The notes below the pieces were generated by a model. That model ran no database searches, was not told the origin of the DNA, and saw only the letters and a program-made list of their open reading frames with translations. Shown one piece after another: positions 11,281 through 22,384 of a DNA stretch of 64,000 bases; position 1 is the stretch's first letter, and each line of letters begins with the position of its first letter. The DNA comes from Taenia hydatigena (lineage: Eukaryota > Platyhelminthes > Cestoda > Cyclophyllidea > Taeniidae): contig JADWOT020000010.1 in the NCBI GenBank assembly GCA_036345935.2, positions 9,282,455 to 9,346,454 on the forward strand. Direction: 5' to 3'. Made by a program: the position numbers and the translations under genes.

Positions 11281-13460
11281 TCACAAGGAGAGCCGGAGCC
11301 AATTTTTGTTCCTTACTGAAACCCACCTACAGCAATGTTCACGGCCTTGATGGTGGAGGTAGTCGGTTGACTGGACGCAATCAACTGCTTTGAATGAAGA
11401 GCTTTGAACAGGCATATCGACTGGGCGACTCATGACTGAGGAAGGGAGTGTAACGTTTCTGGACGTCCTTGAGGGAAATGAAGGGCATAACACCAGGGTA
11501 GAATAAATGTATTAAGAAAAAGGAAAAAATCAGGCAACTGGCATAGTGCTCAGATCAGCCTCTGCGGCTTGGGCATCACAATCACTTTAAGCAAACATTA
11601 CCAAAAGGCACAGTGAAGCAAGTGAAGTATTACAAGGAGACGTGAAGAGAAGGAGGACTTTGCTCATGTTTCCAGACTGAGGTGCGCCAAATGGCAAAAC
11701 ATCCACAGCATTGGCCACAAATGTATTTCTTTATTACTTGCTTTCTTTGTAGTGAGTCTCATCATCTTTAGTGTCCTTTATTATTTTACTTTTTATCGCA
11801 ACAAATACGCCCAACCAGAAGATTAATTCCATGACTAGGAAACAAGCATTTCGTTTACACGAATTCGATCAAGGATATTTCAATCAAATCATTGTAAAAC
11901 GCTGCAAGTTCTATGCAACATATGTTGCTATTTGAAGATCGTCGACGCGCAGGAGGATAGCTGTCCTTCAAAGAAGGGAAAGTGATCATATATTGTAGTC
12001 TCAATGCCATCGTGCTACTTATAGGACTGTGTTTGTTCCAATTTCGACAACGCCAAGATGCGGACCACTCCTCCACCAATGAAGGGATCAGTAAAGGAAA
12101 GCGTATCATCCCACTCCAGACCGTCCCTTAGTTATTACGTTTCTCATGCCACTATTTATGCTACAACTGGATTGTGCGTTTACCTCTCTACTGACTCCAT
12201 TAAAGTAGTATAGTGGACTCTCACTTCAGCAAGAGTATAGTTTTGAGTTCATCTGCTGCAGTGGGTGTGTCTGAGTCTGTTGCACTCAGAAGCTTCACAT
12301 TCTTGGCCCTTAGGAGTCAAAAGGATTCCTCGTTTCCACCGACTCTCCTGCTTGAGCAGCCCTAGGTGCATCAAATTGTGTAGTACTCATTAATTTCATG
12401 TTTGCCATGACTGCAAACAAAAGCATTGCTGTATCTGAATCAGGTTTCGTTGTGCTCACCCAGTTGCTGTAGCAGTGTATGCAGATACGTGAGTGAAGGC
12501 TTCGTTTGTAATTGACAAGGGCACGTAATGACATTAGAGGAAATGTGTCCACTCTAAACCAGAGCGACGCTGGCTCCCGCTGCAAAAAACTCGTCAGCTT
12601 TTTACTTAGTAGATTGTTTATGATGCACAATATGTCAGGACTTGTTTTGTTATTACTGACTTGCATTTTTTACAAGATGCAAAGATGAGGCGCACAAAAA
12701 TATCTGAATCCCAAATTGTTTGAACAGTGAGCACACTAGTTACGCTGTATCATGCCTCTTCATCCGTCACCGTGTATCAAGTCACAGTATCAGTAAACAA
12801 CACTGTAATTCTATCCTCTCCACACTAGTTTCGTTCTCAGCACTACACCGACTCACGTTGTGAATGCGAGTGTGTTCGTGATATTGTTGCTGCCTTCGCG
12901 TTATTCGCGACTGGAATATTGTGGCCATCAATGTCGGTCGACTTTTTGACTTTAGCATTTGCACGTTGCTGCGTAGTAAACGTCGAAAGCAATTGCATAT
13001 TTACGATTGTGATAGCAATGCTACTGAATGAGGTTGATGCCTGTTCGAAATAAGGAAATAAGAGCAAGGTTTATTGTCATTCGTGAATGGTTGTGATGCA
13101 ATGGACTGTTCGTTCACCAGAGATGCACAAAAACCTGCTGCGCTTAGTATCGCATGTTTGTGTCCGTTTTCAAAGAAGTAGTGCTTGATGTATAGAGAAT
13201 CGCAAATGGTAGCAGTAGTGTTACGAAACACTTGGAGCGCTTTTGGGCAAAAAGCTATGCATTTCGCCACAGCACCGTCTCGCATCGTTTTGTGACTTGG
13301 TCGCCAAATCAGTCAAAGATCAAAATGCAGACAAATTATTTCGATGTATTCTTCTATGACGGCACTGCGCCTGCTTCGTATCCTTACTGTGCTAATGATT
13401 AACATCTTGGCTAACATGGTATGGCTGTTCCATCAGCCGCAGCATAAAATGAGGGATAAT
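11280..13460 (-). repeat. Blocks Y-Z-Q repeat, reverse-strand copy
   Basis: Read on the - strand, 13,450-13,240 matches block Y, 13,080-12,840 matches Z, and 12,310-11,280 matches block Q (23,600-24,500 on +, and 40,560-41,220 on +). A shared landmark is the stretch reading cctccaccatcaaggccgtg. The 118-aa reverse ORF at 12,310-12,666 lies in a part not seen in the other copies, and I do not recognise it. No intact gene is supported. Confidence 0.5.
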
Positions 13461-14260
13461 AAAGCGGTCTACAAATTGACTTGTCATATAAAACAGTAAA
13501 AATCCATTCGGTATTCCTTAGTATGACAATGCATTTTGATAAGGTTTATGAAAGTGGCAGTGTGACTGAATGGCATTTGGTGATGTCAAGCCAACTAAAT
13601 GGCAAGGTCATGGTGTCAGCTTGATAAATCCACTTGTTTAGTTACACGTGATTGTGGAGCCAATGCCATTCACATCGTCAAATGCTTCTTTGTGGCAATA
13701 TCAGTAGGTGGTGTGACGAGCACTGTTGAAGCAAATCTACTCAGCGTCTGCTGTGCTAATTTTGTGGGCGATGAGTAGGGGAGAAGAGAGTGGGGGATGT
13801 ATATGTAGACATTGCACATGGTTTACGCACCCACAATTTGCATCGATAGAGGTGCCAAAGTTTTCAACTCAAGCACCAAGCTTAATTTCGTTTTTGTTGC
13901 TCTTCAAAGGGAAAGCATATCGTCTTCAAAGTTTCTAAGTGGAGTGCATAAAATAAAGGGCTGTTGTTAGCTGGGTTCCCCAAATGCAGCAACGGAGAAC
14001 AAAGGGACCATTCATGAAGCGTGTTGTGACACGCAGATGAGTGCGTGCGACCCACTCACTTGACCTCAGTCTTAAGACCTCAGAGTCGATCTGCTCTGAC
14101 ATTCACTTTAATCTCCACTCCTTTCAATAAACAAAGACGCTTATTTCTGCGCCTTGTTCTCCACCGCAGACTGACTTACTTCAGTGAGAGGCATGCATCA
14201 TTGCGTGGTTCGCCATGCGTGCCGACTTGTTTAGGACACTTCTTCGTAACTGTGGCATGA
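13461..14260. other. Unassigned interval with S-linked repeat at 13,930-14,060
   Basis: 13,930-14,060 matches 43,960-44,060 on the same strand (shared agtccgcataaaataaa-like landmark). The rest has no supported gene. ORFs here are short and lack family likeness. Confidence 0.3.
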
Positions 14261-17100
14261 CAAATGCAACCATGGCATCGCCTGCACCGCTTCCATTAAT
14301 TGCCACACAACCGATGCAGCTGATGTTGGATGCAAACGTTGTTATTTAAGCAATTTGCATTTTATTGCACTTAAATGGCAACCAAAAATAGAAGAAACAA
14401 CTTTGGGCTTGCTTGCCTTAATGAGGAGTGGCAGATGAGGCCGTTGTTGTCGAATGCATCAAAATTCAAAATAAGGTTTTTAAAACCAATAACACAACAT
14501 TGCGCATCAGTTGTGCGCATAAAGCTCAAACTGCCATTGCATCTATGGGGTCAGATCTTGTGAGACATTAATGCTTACGAAGAAGTCCTTTGTAGGAGTG
14601 ACATTCTAATTTCCCAGTAGTTAACTAAGCCATCCCGAACTCGGTGTCATTATGTGCTGCCACCTTGGGTGCCTCAAACGACATGGGTTGCGGACCTGCG
14701 CTTCAACGCTCCAACTCCATCATGCTTTAGCGATGATTCCTCTGCCTTAATGCCATCTTTGGGTGTTGTTGCGCATGACTTTGGAGGATAGTCAGGGCGT
14801 CGAACCTGATGCATACCCAATAAACTGTGTGTGATGAAGCTTAGTGTCGAACGAGACCATGCCATCTGCTTTCGCACATAAGGCCAGTAAGACTACTAGC
14901 ATGATTGGAAGGTCATGTTGAGCCATCGAGGCACAGCGCCCAAGGAATGAAATGCTCAAGTTCATTGCATCAGGATGTAGCTTCCCCAAAGTACCGCATC
15001 TAAGCCTGAGAGCCATTCGTGAACTCAGTGACTAGCCGTGTAAAATTCACTCCCTCTCGCATGCAAAGCCTCACAACATAGCAGCACAAGAAGAAAAATT
15101 TTTGATTGAAAACTGTCCAATCAAATCCAAAACGATAGTTAGGTAGTGGCTGCCTACACTCCCCACACTCCTGGTGGACAGTATTCCATGAGGATGGAAG
15201 GGAAACTGATTCATTGCCAAAGCAGAGTATATTTGACGGGTTGAAAGCGCTGGCCTGAAATCCATGTAGTCAACTGTACTTAAAGCAACTGCACATATTG
15301 GATGAATTAATTACGGGAGGATATTAGCTAAGAATAACCCGCATCTACCCTCTCATGCGTCCCTTTAACCATTCATCCACTTCGGTCATCACTCACCGCT
15401 TGACGCAGCCTTTGACCTCAGAGACGGAAATCAGAACTCCACTGCTGCAAAAGGCCTCTTACCACACCTCAATCTTTCACATACCCTGACTTTTAATGTG
15501 TAATGACCATTTTGGATTTATATCCTCTCCAATCTGTTCTCAACTTTACCACACAATCACTTCCCAGCTAAGGTGGTTTGATCACCAATGCAGCACCTAA
15601 AATCACGCTACCACACTCATCAGCACATCTATGGTGCACCGATCGGAGGAGGAATGTGTCAAAGTGCCTTTGAAGTCATTGCCAAACAAAATTTACTCAT
15701 CCATCTCACAGTCTTCTTGTAAGTCAAAGAGCCGATTGACATCCACCGCTTTCCTTTCCTTAAAACTAGTCATAAGTGAGGTGATAGGTCCGCAGAGAAG
15801 AATTTGAGAAATCGTCGTGTATCATCTTGGCTCCAAGAATGGTGCACCACCTTGCAGCTTGAAACACAACCCTACATGCATGTTACCGACTTCTCAGCCA
15901 CGTCCTTCTACTCTGATGCAGCGAAATGGTTTAGCCAAGAGGCATTCTATTTACGCAGTGATTGTTGCACATCTAACATAGTTTGTGTTGCACTTGCGAA
16001 AAGTGAAGCACTACTTTATTCCAGCGCCAGTAATGAGCCAAGCAAAGGCATCAGGTGTAGGTTTAGAGCATTAAAAGGCAAAGCTAGTGCTTTAATTTCC
16101 CTAAAATTAGCATCAACACACCTTTAAGTGCTTTGGAAGACTGGGTGTTTAATAAGACCTGTCATCATAGAAATGGACTCCGAGTAAGATAAATTAGAAA
16201 TTTGGGATTGGACTGCTGCTAAATAAGGTAAATCGCCTGAGTAGGATAGAACTCAACATCTTGCAGCATGTCAGCGCAGTTTGTCCCTGCTCTAACCAGA
16301 CCACCTTTGACCACTGACCAAGTGGCTAAGGAATCAAGTCGAAGTCACTGTGAGAGATGCCGTAAGTTCGCGCGATTTTCGGTGGAAGCGAGAGCTCAGA
16401 CAACAGCAACCTTAATTCGACGATCGCCAATCCAAATGCTCTATGCATTCGCATTAAATTTGAAGCCAAAATTGCTGCATTTTGAAGAGGGTTTATTTCG
16501 ATTATTTACTGTAAACTGCTGTGAATTGCTTTATGTGCCATATTTTTTACTGTGGATTTCGCGCTCTCAAAAAACGCTAACTTACGAGGTTATGAAATTC
16601 GCGTTCAAAATTACTCACAAGTTGCAAATCCCTGCTCGCCTTTTGTGGAATCTTGTTGTCGAAACGCAAGGCCAGATTAGCTGCCCAACTACTTAGGCAT
16701 TATTCAAAACTAGCAAACATTTTAAAATCGGCCACACAGAGGACTTTGTGCTGGGTTGCAAACTGATCCACCATCAATGTCCTGGCAATCGCAGAGAAGG
16801 AATCGTTTGGTTAGATTATAGCTGCTGTTGCGCATTTCACTCAAGGCCGCCAAAAGTTAGGCAGTCCTAAACTGTTCGCATTTTGGCATGAAAAGATGCA
16901 CAACCGGTGATCAGCAGCACCGCCTCGTTAATATGCGCCCACCCAATCACAATTTTGCAGACTCAAGTGGTAGGAATGTAATCTTGGCGAGCCGCAAGTC
17001 AACGTTCAACAAAAAAACACATAGGCAATGAAAATAATTCTAACCGGGAAGAAAGAGTTGCAAAGCAATCTTGTGTACCAAAGCAAGGTGCGGAATAGCG
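14260..17100 (-). repeat. 3' flank module of the F-box gene (blocks U and T), copy A
   Basis: Downstream of the F-box ORF on the - strand, 16,700-16,200 (U) and 16,200-15,000 (T) match 31,010-32,540 (+) and 61,670-60,150 (-). 14,900-14,260 further matches the stretch around 60,130-59,440, so copies A and E share a longer flank than copy B. The 142-aa + ORF at 16,268-16,696 overlaps U. The related U copy near 46,740 has an in-frame stop and the one near 61,480 closes after about 45 codons, so I treat it as a shadow. Confidence 0.6.
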
Positions 17101-17132
17101 GGAATGCGTAAAGAGGCAGGCATTTACTCGAT

Positions 17133-18149
17133 TCACTGTGGAGACAAATTCGATTGCACACTTTCTTCTTGACTTCTGCCTGCAGCGTCCATATTGACTA
17201 TTTGCAACGCAGCCATTTGGAACACCTCATACAGCCACACGAACCTTCCACCCCGTTGGTGCAGACGACATGCCCTCCACCAATTATAAGGTGTAAATCT
17301 CTCTGCAGACCCACCAGACGCTTGCAATGTAATTCTGTCAAGTCTGTGAAGGTTGGCTATGAGACAAGCAAAATGATCACCCCTATCCGTCATATCTCTT
17401 GTCGCCAACGAAATCGTGTCGAGGATGAAGAGCATTGGAGGGCGAGTCGTCCCATTGGCAGCGAGGTCGGTGATGCGGAAAATGAGGCGCCTTAGTCCAA
17501 GTGGAATCTTGCACCCAAAGTGGCATTGCAATGCAGAATCAATCACGTACACAACACCGTCGAATGAACAGAGGTAAGAAGTCTCGAAGGACCTAAGATC
17601 ACAAACATCTCTTGCTTCTATGCTTTCTGGGTTGATATGAATCTCGAAGTTAGTCAAGTGGGCCACTACATCAATAGAATCAGGTCCATCAGGGTAGTTC
17701 TGCAGCAATGGTCGTCCGCATTTATGGGTCGCATAAACGAGGGAGGGCCAAAATGGCTGAAGGAGACCCACATCCATTACGCTGCATCCAAGCAATAAAA
17801 ATCGAATGATCCTGCCACAATCAGATAGGACATGGCATATGTGCTGCGGAGTGAAATGGCAAAATTCATGGTAGTATCGTAGAGCACTGACTAGAACCAT
17901 TCCTTCTGATTGTGCATTCACCTCTGGGTCAGCTTCTCTCTTTACAAAGGCACGGGTTGAATACAGCATGCAACAAAGTTTTGCGTCCACCCACTGCATT
18001 TGTGTCACGTAGCTGCGCAAAATGCCTTTGATGGTGAGAGACCTGAGAACCGACCTCATGTAGGGCATTGCCTCACACACATCGACGATGTCCATGGCAT
18101 CGAGGTATTTGCAAATCTCGACTCGTACATGTTGAGGAAGCCTTTCCAT
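17133..18149 (-). CDS. F-box domain protein, 338 aa, intact single-exon ORF
   Basis: The ATG at 18,149 has A at -3 and G at +4; a longer ORF starts four codons upstream with GTG. Residues 1-45 fit the F-box pattern: MERLPQHVRVEICKYLD, then DIVDVCEAMPYMRSVLRS, with the leading Leu-Pro and the LD pair in the expected places. F-box proteins join SCF ubiquitin ligases through Skp1 and bring substrates with the C-terminal part. Here that part has leucine-rich, beta-strand-like runs (GLRRLIFRITDLA, LHRLDRITLQ) that could be degenerate leucine-rich repeats, plus a PYNWWRACRLHQ motif kept in the pseudogene copies. It is the only unbroken one of about nine copies or fragments in the window. No intron or poly(A) signal was identified. 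It may be an active gene or a recently dead one. Confidence 0.75.
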   Translation of the reverse strand: MERLPQHVRVEICKYLDAMDIVDVCEAMPYMRSVLRSLTIKGILRSYVTQMQWVDAKLCCMLYSTRAFVKREADPEVNAQSEGMVLVSALRYYHEFCHFTPQHICHVLSDCGRIIRFLLLGCSVMDVGLLQPFWPSLVYATHKCGRPLLQNYPDGPDSIDVVAHLTNFEIHINPESIEARDVCDLRSFETSYLCSFDGVVYVIDSALQCHFGCKIPLGLRRLIFRITDLAANGTTRPPMLFILDTISLATRDMTDRGDHFACLIANLHRLDRITLQASGGSAERFTPYNWWRACRLHQRGGRFVWLYEVFQMAALQIVNMDAAGRSQEESVQSNLSPQ

Positions 18150-18159
18150 CGTGCGCCTC

Positions 18160-19330
18160 ACAGATTAAGTAAGTGAATCCCAATTCCGGCTTGTAATTTA
18201 TTTGCTATTAGCAGGGTTGGCTTGAGTAAAACGCATGAATGTGCGCCTGAATCGAGTTAGCCGTTGCCGTGAGGGAAGTGTTTAGGCTGGCGAGGCCACC
18301 GACTGCACAATCTGCCAGGTTTACTTCAGCCAAATGCTTCATGCACTTTTGCCATCAACTATATTCCATCAAGGCTGTAACATTTCCCGCTCCATTATTC
18401 AATGGCACTTACTATTCTATTTGGATTTCCATTTGCCACATTTTAAAGGGTGGACTAATCCTCCGTTTCAGACTGAGCGATGGCAATGTAGAGGTTTTGA
18501 TTTGTTTTCCTTTTTTTCATCTTTGCTCTTACTTACTGACAACTCAAGTGGCTGCAACACACTTTTAACTTCTCTGTCCATTTTGACGGGTAGGTCCAAT
18601 GCACTATTAAGTGCGACTTAAAATGCCAAATCCTGACAACGCGTGGTGTGTGCATTCAGATGATGGGGTTAGCCTCCGTTGACATTTGATTTCCTTTTGC
18701 CACATTTTAAAGGGTGGGCTAATCCTGCGTTTCAGACTGTGCGGTGGCAATGTAGAGGAATTAGTTTGTTGCTTTGTTTTCACGTACGCCCCGAAGGACC
18801 CATGATACCGGTCCTCAGATGGTGGGGTTAGCCCCCCTTGGCATAAGCGTGAGGATGGAAATCTGGTGAGCCATCGTAGCAGGTGAGGAATCCTGCCATC
18901 GAAACATTAGAATGATATGAGGATAGCACTTCCTTTGACATCAACTATTTCTGTGTTTGTTAAAAGCATTTAAGTAGGCTATGTGCATTCGTAAAAGCAT
19001 TTCGCTCATTACTAATCATCACTGGTGTGCAACAAAATTTGCATTTAGTCAACCACAAAGGCTTGATCTCAATAATTACTGCACTGGTGCTATATGAACT
19101 GATGGAAGATTGGCCAACGAACGGTACATGTAACATAAACTAAATCTTCCATTTTCCCTACCCAATTCAATCTGGGCAACACTTGACTTGCTCTAGGTAG
19201 GTAAGGGCTGTTAGACGTCCTGTGAGGAAATGATGGAATGGAACTAAGGATGAGTAGACAAGGGCGCTATTGCTGGTTTTTTTGTCAGGTATAAACAAAT
19301 CCATATGCCATAAACAATGAATCGTTACGG
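18160..19330. repeat. 5' flank of F-box gene with a 260-bp-spaced duplicate
   Basis: 18,430-18,500 and 18,690-18,760 are near-copies of each other (shared tttgccacattttaaagggt), about 263 bp apart. 39,230-39,300 is a diverged reverse copy. 18,655-18,680 and 18,820-18,850 share a gatggtggggttagcc-like stretch. No promoter can be assigned with confidence and no gene is seen. Confidence 0.45.
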
Positions 19331-20705
19331 CCCTGTGGAATGAATGGATACACGAGCAAAAAAATCATAATTAAAAATGTAGTTTTCGCCATTTCTGCAT
19401 GATGAAGTTACCGGTTCTTGGGCGTTGATTGAACGAAACACACTCGGAAGGCTAAGGGAGATGTCACGTTGCAGCGGAACTGTCGTCCTAAAGTTAAAAC
19501 ATCCGACACACACTCCTGCTGTATCAGTAGACATGAATGCATTTTCTAGACAATCAGGAATGACAGTGAAGCTCTGTCATTCAAGCACCAATTAAAGCTG
19601 TACTCCTGCTTGGCCCGTTGTGAGCATTGCGTTGGTACATGATGGAGAAATGATCACCCCAAACGGTGGAACAGGGATTGATACTCAGTTGGGTGCTGGA
19701 TGGAACTAGTGGTCAGAGGAGAAGGAAATTCAGCCTCAGATCTAGTGTCAGTGGAGTTCATGTGAACGGCAACAGGGTTAACACCGATTACTGGTTGAGC
19801 AGCTCGAAGTTCAAGTCGAGTTCACTGTGAGCGATTCGGTGGGGTAGTACTCAATCAACAACAACTCAAACGCACGAATTGCCAAGTTGGAAGCCCAGAA
19901 ATTCTTGGATGGGTAATGTAGAGCCTTCGAATTCTTTATGCGCGTTTTAATGCCCGTTGTACAGGCATCACAACTCATTTGTCCTCGCTGCCCACCTTCG
20001 CATCATGCTAACAATTAAGGACGATAACAAAGTTGTCTGATGTTCTGTTATCATATTGTATGCACGAGTACACGGAAATTTGGCATGAGAGCGAATGGGT
20101 TACATGTTGTGTGTGAGCATAGATACAAATGGAGGGAAAGGAATAAATTTAAAGCCTTCGTTAGTTCTATGCAGTCTTATTAGCATTGTGGAGGGTAAAG
20201 TTGGCTACTTGAGGACGAACTTCTCCACTGTTCATGGTGACTTGAACTGGAATCCTGATCCGTCCACTCAGCCGCCACTGGTGATCACTATGCATCTCGG
20301 ATGGACTTCGTTTGCATTTAATAGAATGTTGAGTGTCACATTCCTTGGACATTTGGACTAACTGCTTGACAGCATCTGCTCACATTTCATGGTAACCACT
20401 TGCACACGGGGTAGTTCCGTGAGCAGATGCTCCTGAAAAGGCAAATAGGGGCAAAATGCATGTCTGCGATTAGGAGCGAGTGCAGTGCTATTATTCGTAG
20501 TCGTTGCAAAGACTTACCTAGCCAAAGACTCTTGGTGGAGGAGCATACGCATCTTCGTGATAATGCAGGTAGAAGGTTGGAATGGGACATAACAAGTCTG
20601 TTTCACAAATTAACTCGAAATCGCATTTAAAAGCTGGTGTGTTCGCTCAGAATGTACACCTTTCTCATACATACTTCCACGCCAACTTTGATGAGTATGA
20701 ACAAT
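19330..20705 (+). repeat. IR-W repeat, copy 2
   Basis: A close direct repeat of 32,590-33,960: the inverted-repeat arm (to 19,850) then block W. The two copies run in parallel for about 1.35 kb, with sporadic substitutions and small indels. Copy 2 is cut near 20,700 by a foreign segment and resumes near 22,385. Confidence 0.65.
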
Positions 20706-21219
20706 GGTAAATAAGGTGCAAATAAAACTACTTTTCTTGTAGTTTGACTAGACGGGGACCCAATTGCAAAAGTCCGACAACGGGTTGCGTGTAAATTCAA
20801 ATGCCGAGGTCATATCTCATTGACAACAGCGAAGAGACGGAAATCTGTTTGACCGATCCACACTGTATAATGTGGAGTGGTAATCTTGGCAGGTAAAAGG
20901 ATCCTGCGAACGAGCGGTCAAAATAAACTGGGGACAGCGTCTAATTCAATAACAAATGTTTCTCTGTCTAGCAGCAGCAGCAGCTTATAAATTCGGTTTC
21001 TGCAAGCATGAAAAGGAAATATTCACAAAGCTTTCTGTGAATACACCATGAAGTGAAGTTGATTATCAGAAGATGCCGAGGCATTTGAAGAGCTTCTTTT
21101 GCATTGCATCGCTCGACATAATTAATCGTTTTTTTTTCAATCGCAACTGCTCACTACAGATGTGGTTATACCGAACCGTTTAAAAGCGATTCACGATGTG
21201 GTGAGCTTCCATGAAGAAT

Positions 21220-21392
21220 GCACTTCGGGGCCCATTCTTTTGAATGTCTGCAGCGGCACTCACTTTATATCAATGAACAAGAGCATTATACGTGGGAGGA
21301 TGCCGAACCGAGTGCTTAGTGTTAATCGTTGGACACTGATAGCCATCCGTATGGCCCACTTCAATTTTAAATACAACCTTCTCCCTGTGTAG
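21220..21392 (+). pseudogene. Detached SH3 terminal-exon copy
   Basis: CSGTHFISMNKSIIRGRMPN RVLSV matches the gene's CNNTHFMAMNKNFVRGKVPK RVLSV. The reading frame then continues through what is 3' UTR in the source gene to a stop at 21,390. The 3' UTR match runs on past 21,480. The upstream SH3 half and the micro-exons are absent, so it cannot encode a full SH3 fold. It is open for 76 codons only if an upstream GTG is allowed. Confidence 0.65.
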
Positions 21393-21589
21393 ACATACTT
21401 AAAGTCATTTTGCTTAACAGCTAGCCGTTTCTTCAAGGCAAACTGCCTACTCATCTTTAAAGGCTCTGCTTATAGCATCAATATTCCTGCCCATGGACGT
21501 AAGTTTGCAGTAAAAATGCATAAACAATCAAAAATAAAAAACTACAACACTGTAATTTTCCTCTTTCCTGCCGGTATGGAGAAAATATA

Positions 21590-21945
21590 ACTTGCGGAAT
21601 TAGCATGCATGCGAGCATACAAGTCCGCAATTGGTTGGAATTCCTTTCCTTCTTCTTGCTGTCTGAAAATTTCAACTAGGTGCAATGTGATTTAACTGCT
21701 CCGGCAATTTCGATGACTAAGAGTATCAGACCAGGACGGCATGTTCTACTTTACATTATTTTACCATTTTCCCTACTTCTGCGTCACAGTGTGGATAAGG
21801 GACCGACATGAGAAAGCTTGCGGTGTCCACGCTATCCACATACCTAATCGATGGGAAATTATGACCTGCAGCACGAGCACGCATGTAGACCTACATTTCC
21901 TTAACTGGGTGGAATTCTTGTCAGGGTTTGAAAGATACGTATGAT
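21590..21945 (+). repeat. Two relatives of the 7,050-7,140 unit
   Basis: 21,590-21,680 reads ENITCGISMHASIQVRNWLE and 21,850-21,945 reads EIMTCSTSTHVDLHFLNWVE in the same sense as the SH3 gene. Both are close to 39,010-39,110 (ENITCGMSMHVSIQFRNWLE). The common frame across four sites suggests a former coding exon, but its identity is unknown. Confidence 0.5.
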
Positions 21946-22384
21946 GAAATGTTTGTAGTTATGCAACGATGCAAAAAGAATTGATAGAGAGTGACACAGT
22001 CTGAATTGCAAATGTATTTGCTGCTATGCGAACGAAGCACACTTGGGCATATACTGTGTTATCACGATGCAAAAGAGAAATTGTCTCATTTTATGGCATC
22101 CAATGTGCACATCTGCTGTGCCAATCCATATGAATGCATCTATTACCCAGTCAGGAGTAAAAGCACTGCATCCCTTTCCATCACCATTCCATGGTCAATA
22201 ACTTGGATGAACTTCCACATTATTTGGACCTTTGCACCAACTGCCTGACAACAATCATCGTATATCATGAGAAGCACTTGACTACGCGGTATTGTGTCGG
22301 CGATTGCAATCGTTTAGCAATCGCAAATATTGAATACAAGGAGAAAGCCAACTACATCACAAATATGTCTGGTTCTCGTGGCTA

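Noticed and set aside
16268..16696. 142-codon + ORF as a gene
   Set aside because: It lies in repeat block U. The homologous stretches at 46,740 and 61,480 carry an early stop or close after about 45 codons.
19690..19850. tRNA-derived SINE, from a gttcaagt box-B-like motif in the inverted-repeat arm
   Set aside because: No A box at the expected distance and no cloverleaf could be drawn. The same motif belongs to long inverted-repeat arms.
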